Source of the DNA: Fusicatenibacter sp.
Lineage (GTDB): Bacteria > Bacillota > Clostridia > Lachnospirales > Lachnospiraceae
Direction: 5' to 3'
Length of the DNA stretch: 64,000 nucleotides
NCBI GenBank assembly: GCA_022766945.1
Contig: JALEOU010000066.1
Span: 1 to 64,000, forward strand
Part shown: positions 54,488 through 62,322 of the stretch, piece by piece
How the letters are laid out: the number at the start of each line of letters is the position of its first letter
Numbering within the stretch: position 1 is the first letter of the stretch
Position numbers and translations under genes: made by a program
Notes under the pieces: model-generated
What the model was told of the DNA's origin: nothing
The model's database searches: none
Seen by the model: only the letters and a program-made list of their open reading frames with translations

Positions 54488-55528
54488 TTATGGGAACATC
54501 GGAGGCATCAAAAGTCCTTCTGCCTCATCCAGACCAAACATCAGATTCATATTCTGAACAGCCTGTCCGGCCGCTCCTTTCACAAGATTATCCATCGCTC
54601 CCATCATAATAATTCGGCGGGTTCTCGGATCAATCTTAAAGTTTACATCCACGTAATTGCTTCCTTCCACCCATTTCGTCTGCGGACAAACATTGTTCTC
54701 AAGGACACGCACGAAACGCTCTTTTTCATAATACTGATTGTATACCGCACGCACTTCTTCCTCGCTGACCTCTTTTTTCAGGGATGCATAGGCAGTAACC
54801 AGAATGCCCCGGTTCATCGGCACCAGATGAGGTGTAAAATTCAGAGTGATGGGATACCCGGCAGCGTAAGAAAGCTGCTCTTCAATCTCCGGTGTATGGC
54901 GATGATTTGCCACACCGTATGCCTTAATATTTTCATTTACTTCACAGTAAAGATTGTCTGTTTTCGCTCCTCTTCCAGCTCCCGAAGTACCCGATTTTGC
55001 ATCAATAATAATCGTATTTCCATCGATCAGATCTGCCTTTAATAAAGGATAAATAGAAAGCGTGGAACAGGTTGGATAACAGCCGGGATTGGCCACGAGA
55101 CGTGCCCCGCGTACCTTTTCACGATTGATTTCACACAGTCCATAAACTGATTCTTCAATATACTGCGGAGATTTGTGCTCCAGCTGATACCATTTTTCAT
55201 ACACAGCAACATCCTTGATCCGAAAATCAGCGCTCAGATCAATGATTTTTGTTTTTGACAGAATTTCCTCATTCACAAGGGACGCGCAGAGTCCCTGCGG
55301 TGTCGCGGTGAAAATCACATCCACCTCATCGGCCAGCTGTTCCATGTTATCATCCCGGCAGACATCCTCCACCAGCTGAAACATGTTCTGATAAACAGAT
55401 GCATATTTCTGATCTATATAGCTCCGGGATCCATACCACTTAATTTCCACATCTTTATGTGCCAGCAGAATGCGCACCAGCTCAGCGCCTGCATATCCTG
55501 TTGATCCGATAATTCCCGCTTTAATCAT
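54488..55528 (-). CDS. argC: N-acetyl-gamma-glutamyl-phosphate reductase
   Basis: The 346-residue NADPH enzyme has the Rossmann start AGIIGSTGYAGAELVRILL and the catalytic cysteine in VANPGCYPTCSTL. HTPEIEEQL and GANLVPM-like LVPMNRGILVTAY are also present. It is the first gene of argCJBD and is divergent from argG across 245 bases, with its own promoter at 55655-55683. The ribosome site is GGAGAAAA. Confidence 0.96.
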   Translation of the reverse strand: MIKAGIIGSTGYAGAELVRILLAHKDVEIKWYGSRSYIDQKYASVYQNMFQLVEDVCRDDNMEQLADEVDVIFTATPQGLCASLVNEEILSKTKIIDLSADFRIKDVAVYEKWYQLEHKSPQYIEESVYGLCEINREKVRGARLVANPGCYPTCSTLSIYPLLKADLIDGNTIIIDAKSGTSGAGRGAKTDNLYCEVNENIKAYGVANHRHTPEIEEQLSYAAGYPITLNFTPHLVPMNRGILVTAYASLKKEVSEEEVRAVYNQYYEKERFVRVLENNVCPQTKWVEGSNYVDVNFKIDPRTRRIIMMGAMDNLVKGAAGQAVQNMNLMFGLDEAEGLLMPPMFP

Positions 55529-55646
55529 ATTTCACTTTTCTCCTTTGCGTTCTGTCACGGCCGGCACATTGCCGGACCGTAATCATCATATAACAAATAT
55601 TCCCATTTTTCAACGGAAAACCTTTTCTGTACACTTTGTTTGTATG

Positions 55647-55664
55647 ATTGCATAAGTATACATC
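55647..55664. promoter_or_regulatory. Candidate ArgR operator between argC and argG
   Basis: ATTGCATAAGTATACATC fits the ARG box pattern WNTGMATWWWWATKCANW with two mismatches. It covers the argC -10 box. A second, imperfect half (TTGCGTATATTATGCAA) lies at 55667-55683, over the argC -35 box. Confidence 0.5.
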
Positions 55665-55683
55665 TTTTGCGTATATTATGCAA
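55655..55683 (-). promoter_or_regulatory. Promoter of argCJBD
   Basis: TTGCAT (55678-55683) and TATACT (55655-55660) with 17 bases on the minus strand. Confidence 0.68.
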
Positions 55684-55710
55684 GTAATTTTTATTTTTAT
55701 AAAAAAGATC

Positions 55711-55739
55711 TTGCATATTCCAGGAACATGATGTATATT
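55711..55739 (+). promoter_or_regulatory. Promoter of argG
   Basis: TTGCAT (55711-55716) and TATATT (55734-55739) with 17 bases on the plus strand. The ATG follows 35 bases later. Confidence 0.7.
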
Positions 55740-55773
55740 TAACGAAGCAAATAATTTCTGGGAGGACGAAACG

Positions 55774-56997
55774 ATGAGAGAAAAAGTAATTCTTGCGTAT
55801 TCCGGCGGTCTGGATACCACCACGATTATCCCGTGGCTGAAAGAAAACTTTGACTACGATGTTGTCTGCTGCTGTGTAGACTGCGGTCAGGGAAATGAAC
55901 TGGATGGCCTGGACGAGAGAGCAAAGCTTTCCGGCGCTTCTAAATTATACATCGAAAATATTATTGACGAATTCTGTGATGACTATATTATGCCCTGTGT
56001 AAAAGCAGGTGCTGTTTACGAGCATAAGTATCTGCTTGGTACTTCCATGGCACGTCCGGTAATCGCAAAAAAACTGGTGGAAATCGCCCGCAAGGAAGGT
56101 GCTACTGCTATCTGCCACGGTGCTACCGGCAAAGGAAATGACCAGATCCGTTTTGAGCTTGCCATCAAAGCACTTGCGCCTGATCTGAAGATTATCGCTC
56201 CCTGGAGAATGACGGACGTATGGACCCTTCAGTCCCGGGATGACGAGATCGCTTACTGCAAACAGCACGACATCGATCTTCCTTTTGATGCAAACCACAG
56301 CTACAGCCGCGACCGGAATCTGTGGCACATCAGCCATGAAGGTCTGGAGCTGGAAGATCCGGCAAATGAACCGAACTACGATGACCTGCTGGTTCTCGGA
56401 GTGACCCCTGAGAAAGCTCCTGATGAAGGAGAATATGTAACTATGACCTTTGAGGCAGGCATTCCGAAAACTCTGAACGGAAAAGAAATGAAAGTCTCCG
56501 AGATTATCACAGAGCTGAATGCTCTTGGCGGAAAACACGGCATCGGCATTGTAGATATCGTGGAAAACCGTGTGGTTGGTATGAAATCCCGCGGTGTTTA
56601 TGAGACTCCCGGCGGCACGATTCTGATGGCTGCTCATGAACAGCTGGAAGAGCTGGTTCTTGACCGCGAAACCTTAAGAACAAAGAAAGATATGGGCAAT
56701 CTGTTTGCTCAGATTGTCTACGAGGGAAAATGGTTTACACCGCTCCGGGAAGCAGTTCAGGCTTTTGTCGATGTGACCCAGAAATATGTAACCGGTGAAG
56801 TAAAATTCAAGCTTTATAAAGGCAACATTATCAAAGCGGGCGAAACCTCTCCCTACAGCCTTTATAATGAATCCCTGGCTTCCTTCACCACCGGTGATTT
56901 GTATGATCACCACGATGCAAGCGGCTTCATCACCCTGTTTGGTCTGCCGCTGAAAGTGCGTGCCATGAAGATGCAGGAAAACGAAAAGAAAAAATAA
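55774..56997 (+). CDS. argG: Argininosuccinate synthase
   Basis: The 407-residue ATP enzyme joins citrulline and aspartate. It has the PP-loop [16 protein letters not shown] at the N-terminus, [18 protein letters not shown] and [14 protein letters not shown]. The ribosome site is GGGAGG. It is divergent from argCJBD and followed by a terminator shared with the SGNH gene. argH and argF are not in the window, so citrulline formation and the final cleavage must be encoded elsewhere. Confidence 0.97.
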   Translation: MREKVILAYSGGLDTTTIIPWLKENFDYDVVCCCVDCGQGNELDGLDERAKLSGASKLYIENIIDEFCDDYIMPCVKAGAVYEHKYLLGTSMARPVIAKKLVEIARKEGATAICHGATGKGNDQIRFELAIKALAPDLKIIAPWRMTDVWTLQSRDDEIAYCKQHDIDLPFDANHSYSRDRNLWHISHEGLELEDPANEPNYDDLLVLGVTPEKAPDEGEYVTMTFEAGIPKTLNGKEMKVSEIITELNALGGKHGIGIVDIVENRVVGMKSRGVYETPGGTILMAAHEQLEELVLDRETLRTKKDMGNLFAQIVYEGKWFTPLREAVQAFVDVTQKYVTGEVKFKLYKGNIIKAGETSPYSLYNESLASFTTGDLYDHHDASGFITLFGLPLKVRAMKMQENEKKK

Positions 56998-57003
56998 AAC
57001 TAA

Positions 57004-57029
57004 GGGCCCTCACACAGAGGGCCCCTTTT
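57004..57029. terminator. Bidirectional terminator between argG and the SGNH gene
   Basis: GGGCCCTC pairs with GAGGGCCC around a 5-base loop and is followed by a C and four T on the plus strand. Confidence 0.8.
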
Positions 57030-57031
57030 GA

Positions 57032-57688
57032 TTACAGCGTTTTCAGTACCCCGAGCAGTCTCTTTGCGATCAGTTCATTTCCCGCATCATTTGGATGCAG
57101 CCCATCGGGCATATAGCGTTCCATCAGAACCGGAACTCTTGGCTGAATGGAACAGGTCCGGTAAAGATCCACCACCGGAATTCCGTAAAATGCAGCAGCT
57201 TCACAGATCGCATCCACGTAGCGCAGTAGCTTTCCCTGTCTTGGAATTCCCCACTCATTGTAGGAATTCTCATCTTCACTGCATCTGTGGAGCGGTGTCA
57301 TCACCACCAGCTGTGCCGTTGGATATCGATTGATCAAATGAAGCAGCAGCAAATGAAGCGCTCCATAAAAAGTCTCGCCGGTACGGTCATCCATCGTTCC
57401 AAAAGCAGCATCTCCGTGTCCGAAATCATTGGTTCCTCCAAACACAACAATCACATCTGCATCCGGTATCATATCATCCACTCTGGAATCAAAATATCGA
57501 TCAAAAGAAGGCTCTTCCGAAGGCATTCTCTGAGGTGCAATCCGCGTTCCGCTGATGCCGTATCCGTAACAGTTCGCGCCGCTAAGCCGTTCCACCACTT
57601 TCCAGTATACATGTTCCACGGAAGAGGTCCCCACTCCTTCTGTGATACTGTCTCCCAGAAACGCAATCTTTTTCCCCTGTAATTCCAT
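57032..57688 (-). CDS. SGNH/GDSL-family hydrolase
   Basis: The 218-residue enzyme has the serine block AFLGDSITEGVG (S14), the oxyanion glycine in GYGISGTRI, the asparagine in FGGTNDFGHG, and the catalytic pair D195 and H198 in DGLHPND. No signal peptide is present, so it is probably cytosolic. Substrates of this family are esters, often acetylated sugars; nothing here fixes the substrate. The gene stands alone between the argG terminator and the nitrilase promoter region. A second, overlapping frame from 57582 to 57839 shows no family match and was not called. Confidence 0.88.
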   Translation of the reverse strand: MELQGKKIAFLGDSITEGVGTSSVEHVYWKVVERLSGANCYGYGISGTRIAPQRMPSEEPSFDRYFDSRVDDMIPDADVIVVFGGTNDFGHGDAAFGTMDDRTGETFYGALHLLLLHLINRYPTAQLVVMTPLHRCSEDENSYNEWGIPRQGKLLRYVDAICEAAAFYGIPVVDLYRTCSIQPRVPVLMERYMPDGLHPNDAGNELIAKRLLGVLKTL

Positions 57689-57971
57689 AAATTATTCTCT
57701 CCTTTCCCGCCGCAAACAGGTACACACCTGCATCTTCTTCCCATTTCTTTTCATCATAGCACTCTTCCTCTCTCTTTACAATCACTTCCTCTGTTCTTGC
57801 CATCCATGCTCTGGCAGCAAAATATGCTCCAAAAAGCACAGAACCATATCACATCGCAGTGATCGAACTGGTTCCGGAAACTTGTAAAAATAGCAGTGGC
57901 TGTTTCGCCAGATTTGAGCTATAATAAAACGTAGATGTCAATCACGGATGCAGAGGCAAGTGGAGGAAAGT

Positions 57972-58808
57972 ATGCGAAAATTTACAATCGGTCTGGTTCA
58001 GATGGATTCAGGACCGGACATCAATGAAAATATGAAGCTGGCAGAAAACTATGTAGCCGAAGCTGCCCGGGCGGGAGCAGAATTTGTATTATTTCCTGAG
58101 ACCTCCGAGTATATCGGAAAGGATATCGCAGGACACGCCAGTGCGGTTCCAGGATATGTGAGCCGGAGATTTTCCAGTCTGGCAAAGCGCTATGGAATCT
58201 ATCTGCACTGCGGCAGTATGACCGTTCGCAGCGGGATGGGGATGCCCTCCAATACTTCTTTTCTGTTTGGTCCTGACGGTGAAACCCGCGCCTGCTACAG
58301 CAAACTGCATATGTTTGATGTGGATATCCCAGGCGGAACCGTTTACCGGGAGTCCGATGAAATTTATCCCGGAAATGAAATCGTAATTGCGGATACCGAG
58401 CTTGGCATGTTTGGATTTTCCATCTGTTACGATCTCCGTTTTCCGGAACTCTATCGCCTGATGGCCATTTCAGGTGCTGAGATTCTTCTCGTATCAGCAA
58501 ATTTCACCCATACGACAGGGGAGAGGCACTGGGAAACTCTTCTTCGGGCAAGGGCAATTGAAAATGCGTGTTTCGTAGTTGCCGCAGACCAGTGCGGAAC
58601 CAAACCTGGTTTTGAAGCCTATGGTCATTCCATGATCATCGATCCTTTCGGAGAGATCCTGGCCGTTTCCGGTGAACGTCCCCAGGTGCTTCTTGCCGAA
58701 CTTGATCCGGAACTTCTGATTCAGGCAAGAAATCAGATCCCTTCCCTTATGAACAGGCGTGATGATCTCTACGATTTATACACGGATCATATGAAAATCT
58801 ACGAATAA
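57972..58808 (+). CDS. Carbon-nitrogen hydrolase (nitrilase superfamily)
   Basis: The 278-residue enzyme has the catalytic triad E43 (VLFPETSEYIG), K111 (YSKLHMFDVD) and C152 (FSICYDLRFPEL). The pattern resembles Nit1/Nit2-like omega-amidases or deaminated glutathione amidases, which act on amides of small dicarboxylic acids. The exact substrate is not known. The start at the ATG 57972 has GGAGG 5 bases upstream; eight more codons upstream are open but lack a ribosome site. A perfect -10 box (57920-57925) precedes it, with a poor -35. The iron alcohol dehydrogenase follows 93 bases later. Confidence 0.88.
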   Translation: MRKFTIGLVQMDSGPDINENMKLAENYVAEAARAGAEFVLFPETSEYIGKDIAGHASAVPGYVSRRFSSLAKRYGIYLHCGSMTVRSGMGMPSNTSFLFGPDGETRACYSKLHMFDVDIPGGTVYRESDEIYPGNEIVIADTELGMFGFSICYDLRFPELYRLMAISGAEILLVSANFTHTTGERHWETLLRARAIENACFVVAADQCGTKPGFEAYGHSMIIDPFGEILAVSGERPQVLLAELDPELLIQARNQIPSLMNRRDDLYDLYTDHMKIYE

Positions 58809-58901
58809 AACCAGATTCTGACAGGATACGGTATACAAAAGCAGATCCGGATTCCTGTTAAAGATAGATCTGCCCGGCAAATGGGCGTGAAAGGAGTCAT
58901 T

Positions 58902-60083
58902 ATGAATAATTTTGTACAGTATACCCCAACAGAGGTTGTTTTTGGAAGGGGTACAGAAAAACAGGCAGGCGCAGAGGTAAAGAAGTGGGGCGGCACAAAA
59001 GTATTGATCGTTTTTGGCGGCGGAAGCGCCCGGCGCAGTGGCCTGCTTGACAGAGTAGAAGAGTCCCTGGCGCAGGAAGGAATCTCCTATCAGGAATTTG
59101 GCGGAGTAAAACCGAATCCCAGGCTTGCTTTTGCCGAAGAAGGTGTTCATAAAGCACTGGCTATGGGTGCAGATCTGATTCTGGCTGTAGGCGGAGGAAG
59201 TGCCATTGATACAGCCAAAGCCATCGCCCATGGTACCGCAAATCCTGAGCATGCTCTGTGGGATATCTGGACGGGAAAAGTACCTCTTACCAAATCTCTT
59301 TCTGTGGGAGCTGTACTTACCATTCCGGCTGCCGGAAGCGAGATGAGTGATTCCGCAGTTCTCACCAATGAGGCAATCGGAAAAAAAGCAGGAATCAATA
59401 CTCCATTCAACCGCTGCAAATTTGCGATTATGAATCCGGAACTTGCATCAACTCTTCCGCCCTATCAGATCGCATGCGGTGTTACAGATATCATGATGCA
59501 TACTATGGAACGGTATTTTATCCCGGATAGCCACTGCGAGATGACAGACGAGATTGCGGAAGGACTTCTTCGCACGGTAATCCGAAACGGGAAAAAGGTA
59601 CTGGAGAACCCGGCAGATTACGATGCTATGGCAGAAGTGATGTGGTGCGGAAGCCTTTCCCACAACAATCTTACGGAATGCGGAAGAGGTAAGGATTTTT
59701 CTGTACATAAGCTTGGACACGCATTAAGTGCCAGATATGACGTAGCTCACGGCGCATCTCTTGCGGCAGTGTGGGGATCGTGGGCGAAATATCAGTATGA
59801 GGAAGAGGAGGTCATCTGGAGATTTGCCCGCTTCGCACAGAAGGTATGGAATGTGGAAGAGAGTACACAGCATAAGATGGCTGTAGAAGGTATCGAAAAA
59901 ACCGTCGTATTTTTCGAAAGCCTGGGTATGCCGGTCAATCTTCGGGGACTTGGAATTGAACCATCCGATGAAGATCTGAGAGCTCTGGCTCTGGATGCCA
60001 CCATGAAGGATACCGTAAAGCTTTCCAGAATCCGCGGTCTTGGTGCACAGGAAGTCTACGAAATCTATCAGATGGCGAAATAA
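58902..60083 (+). CDS. Iron-containing alcohol dehydrogenase (BDH/YqhD type)
   Basis: The 393-residue enzyme begins NNFVQYTPTEVVFGRGTE, typical of NADPH-dependent butanol dehydrogenases and YqhD aldehyde reductases. GGGSAIDTAKAIAHGT binds the nucleotide, and the metal site is visible as HKLGHALSARYDVAHGASL. It would reduce aldehydes to alcohols in fermentation or detoxify them. The ATG at 58902 has AAAGGAG 5 bases upstream. No clear terminator follows; only an A/T-rich stretch precedes the next promoter. Confidence 0.92.
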   Translation: MNNFVQYTPTEVVFGRGTEKQAGAEVKKWGGTKVLIVFGGGSARRSGLLDRVEESLAQEGISYQEFGGVKPNPRLAFAEEGVHKALAMGADLILAVGGGSAIDTAKAIAHGTANPEHALWDIWTGKVPLTKSLSVGAVLTIPAAGSEMSDSAVLTNEAIGKKAGINTPFNRCKFAIMNPELASTLPPYQIACGVTDIMMHTMERYFIPDSHCEMTDEIAEGLLRTVIRNGKKVLENPADYDAMAEVMWCGSLSHNNLTECGRGKDFSVHKLGHALSARYDVAHGASLAAVWGSWAKYQYEEEEVIWRFARFAQKVWNVEESTQHKMAVEGIEKTVVFFESLGMPVNLRGLGIEPSDEDLRALALDATMKDTVKLSRIRGLGAQEVYEIYQMAK

Positions 60084-60100
60084 AAAATTTTTTTAAGGGA

Positions 60101-60129
60101 TTGACAAATTTCTTTTCTTGGAGTAACGT
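60101..60129 (+). promoter_or_regulatory. Promoter of the leader ORF and ABC exporter
   Basis: A perfect TTGACA (60101-60106) has a 17-base spacer and a weak -10 TAACGT (60124-60129). The start would be near 60136, just before the dyad at 60141. Confidence 0.6.
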
Positions 60130-60140
60130 AAAAGCATCAC

Positions 60141-60166
60141 ATGTCGAGCCCGGTCTGGCACGACAT
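60141..60166. promoter_or_regulatory. Near-perfect dyad in the exporter leader
   Basis: ATGTCG-A-GCC, six bases, then GGC-A-CGACAT form a 26-base palindrome just after the expected transcription start. It could be a repressor operator or an RNA hairpin before the leader ORF ribosome site. Confidence 0.6.
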
Positions 60167-60191
60167 TAATATGAACGAAAGGAGGACTACT

Positions 60192-60323
60192 ATGATGACC
60201 AACACGATTTATCGCAATTCATTTATCAATCGAGATCGCGTATACGATATGACTGCGTCTGTCAGTATCTCAGATTTGGGAATCGTAGTCTGCCCTTCTT
60301 TCGGAAAGCAACGGGACATTTGA
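60192..60323 (+). CDS. Short leader peptide ORF upstream of the ABC exporter
   Basis: The 43-codon frame begins MMTNTIYRNSFINRDRVYD and ends FGKQRDI. It has one of the best ribosome sites of the window (GAAAGGAGGA, 6 bases from the first ATG, 9 from the second). The peptide is polar, with no signal sequence, and has no family I know. Two in-frame ATGs further upstream (60141, 60171) lack a ribosome site. It lies between a promoter and an intrinsic terminator, ahead of a two-gene multidrug-type exporter. This is the layout of B. subtilis bmrB before bmrCD, where translation of the small ORF controls read-through. A free-standing peptide or precursor is a less likely alternative. Confidence 0.6.
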   Translation: MMTNTIYRNSFINRDRVYDMTASVSISDLGIVVCPSFGKQRDI

Positions 60324-60360
60324 TTTCTTTTCTTTTGTTTCCTGCCGGTACACTTACAGA

Positions 60361-60394
60361 AGGCGCAGTATCTGATTGCTGCGGCTCTTTTTTT
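60361..60394 (+). terminator. Candidate attenuator terminator before the exporter genes
   Basis: CGCAGTA (60364-60370) pairs with TGCTGCG (60377-60383), with one G-T wobble and a 6-base loop, and a run of seven T follows from 60388. The stem is short, so it should be sensitive to competing structure. The leader ORF contains ACTGCG (60252-60257), complementary to its left arm. Confidence 0.6.
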
Positions 60395-60540
60395 GTTGTT
60401 TTTTAGCTGTGACAGGAACTATCCGCAATTTTCAGATTCTGCATATGACTCCTTCTTTTACATAGATTTTGATTCATTTCTACTGCAGTACGTACGATGT
60501 CTTTTGCATGGCATCACATCAAAGAGGAGGTCTTATCATC

Positions 60541-62295
60541 ATGCAAAAAAATCCCATTGGCAGGTATCTGCTGAATCACTGGTACTACTATGTTCTGGCT
60601 TTGCTGTCGCTTATCTTCAGTGTCATCCTCGATATGCTTGCGCCCCTTGTAACGCTGCACATTGTCGACGATATTCTGATCGGCCATCAAATGGAACTGC
60701 TCTGGAAATATCTCATTGCATTTTTACTGATCGGTGCGGGCCGCGCTTTCTTTCAGTACGTCAAGGAATATCTCTTTGACCTGAGCAGTGTCCGTGTGGC
60801 CTGCCGCATGAGAGGAAATCTGTTTCACAAAATTCAGCGGCTTTCTGTCGATTATTTCGACAACAATAACACTGGTGAGCTGCTTGCACGTGTCCGTGAC
60901 GATATCGACCGGATCTGGGATATCCTCGGCTTTGCCGGAATGCTGATTCTGGAAGGACTCGCCTGTATCATCATGTCACTGTTTTACATGATCCATCTGG
61001 ATATTCCGCTGACCCTCATTTCGATCGTGATTTTACCGGCAGTCGCTTTTATCGCCGTTCGCCTGGAAAACGAACTGGACCGGGTCTATGATTCCATCAG
61101 CGAAGAGAACGCTGTTTTGAATACGGTCGCTCAGGAAAACCTGTCCGGTGTCCGTACCGTAAAATCCTTTGCCCGTGAGTCATATGAGATCGAAAAATTC
61201 CGAAAACACAATGAGAAATACTGTGACCTCAACATGGAGCAGGTAAAGGTTCTCGTAAAATATGACCCTGCCATCACATTTCTCACAAAAGTGATGCAGA
61301 TCCTAGTGCTTCTGGTCGGCGGTTACAGCGTAATCCAGGGAAGAATTACCCTGGGAGTTTTGAGTGCCTTTATGGAATATACCTATAAGGTTGTCTGGCC
61401 GATTGAAAATATCGGATGGCTTGGAAACTGCTTTGCTTCGGCAATCGCCTCCAACAAAAAGATTAACAAAATTCTGGCAGAAGAACCGAAAATAAAAGAA
61501 TCCGATCATGCCATTGTTCCCGATCAGGTAACCGGAGACCTTTGTTTCCGCAATGTAGGCTTCTCTCTGCATGGAATGCCGATTCTAAGTGACATCAGTT
61601 TTCATCTGGAAGCCGGCAAAACACTGGGAATCATGGGCATGACCGGCTCCGGAAAAACTACTATCGTCAATCTTCTGGAACGATTCTACGATGTCACGGA
61701 AGGGACGATTCTTCTGGATGACACTGATATCCGGGATCTTCCCATCCATACGGTGAGGGATGCCTCTTCTGTTGTCATGCAGGATGTATTTCTGTTTTCA
61801 GATACAATCTCAGAAAATATCCGTCTGGGAAGCAGAAGCTCTATGACTCCGGGTGAAGTAAATTCTGCAATCAAGGCAGCCTGCGCTTCTGAATTTGTGG
61901 ATCACCTTTCCGAACGCGGTGAAACTGTGATCGGCGAACGCGGAGTGGGGCTTTCCGGAGGTCAGAAACAGCGGCTTTCGATTGCGAGAGCACTTGCCAA
62001 ACCTGCTCCCATTCTGGTTCTCGATGATTCCACCTCTGCCCTGGATATGGAAACAGAATATGAAATTCAGACACAGCTTGCCCGCAAAAAGGATGTATCC
62101 AAAATTATCATTGCACACAGAATTTCTTCTGTTCAGAATGCAGATGAAATCATTTATCTGGATCATGGCCGGATTGCTGAACGCGGTACTCACGAGGAAC
62201 TGATGGCCTACAAAGGACTTTACTATTCAACCTGGGAAGCTCAGTACGGCGATTATCACAGGGCGCTGGAAGCCTTAAATAAAACATACTACTAA
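60541..62295 (+). CDS. ABC exporter half-transporter, degenerate-site subunit (BmrC-like)
   Basis: The 584-residue protein has a six-helix membrane domain (about residues 1-300) and a nucleotide-binding domain. Walker A is GMTGSGKTTIVNLL, the signature LSGGQKQRLSIARAL, and Walker B ILVLDDSTSALD, where the usual catalytic glutamate is aspartate. That change is typical of the degenerate subunit of heterodimeric exporters such as BmrCD or TM287/288. The ATG at 60541 has AGGAGG 10 bases upstream; the frame to 60469 has no support. The partner follows 27 bases later. A multidrug or lipid substrate is inferred from the family. Confidence 0.9.
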   Translation: MQKNPIGRYLLNHWYYYVLALLSLIFSVILDMLAPLVTLHIVDDILIGHQMELLWKYLIAFLLIGAGRAFFQYVKEYLFDLSSVRVACRMRGNLFHKIQRLSVDYFDNNNTGELLARVRDDIDRIWDILGFAGMLILEGLACIIMSLFYMIHLDIPLTLISIVILPAVAFIAVRLENELDRVYDSISEENAVLNTVAQENLSGVRTVKSFARESYEIEKFRKHNEKYCDLNMEQVKVLVKYDPAITFLTKVMQILVLLVGGYSVIQGRITLGVLSAFMEYTYKVVWPIENIGWLGNCFASAIASNKKINKILAEEPKIKESDHAIVPDQVTGDLCFRNVGFSLHGMPILSDISFHLEAGKTLGIMGMTGSGKTTIVNLLERFYDVTEGTILLDDTDIRDLPIHTVRDASSVVMQDVFLFSDTISENIRLGSRSSMTPGEVNSAIKAACASEFVDHLSERGETVIGERGVGLSGGQKQRLSIARALAKPAPILVLDDSTSALDMETEYEIQTQLARKKDVSKIIIAHRISSVQNADEIIYLDHGRIAERGTHEELMAYKGLYYSTWEAQYGDYHRALEALNKTYY

Positions 62296-62322
62296 AATCT
62301 CTATGAAAGGATCCGATATCAA

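Noticed and set aside
57582..57839. An 85-codon minus-strand frame upstream of and overlapping the SGNH gene start
   Set aside because: It has no convincing ribosome site, overlaps the real gene in another frame and shows no recognisable family.
58831..58901. Inverted repeats before the iron alcohol dehydrogenase (GCAGATC with GATCTGC)
   Set aside because: Several short alternative pairings exist, none has a T run or resembles a known riboswitch. It is not enough to call a regulatory element.
60112..60135. CTTGGAGTAACG near the exporter promoter as a MerR-type operator
   Set aside because: Only the left half fits, the right half is missing and the spacer is a normal 17 bases, whereas MerR promoters have 19-20.
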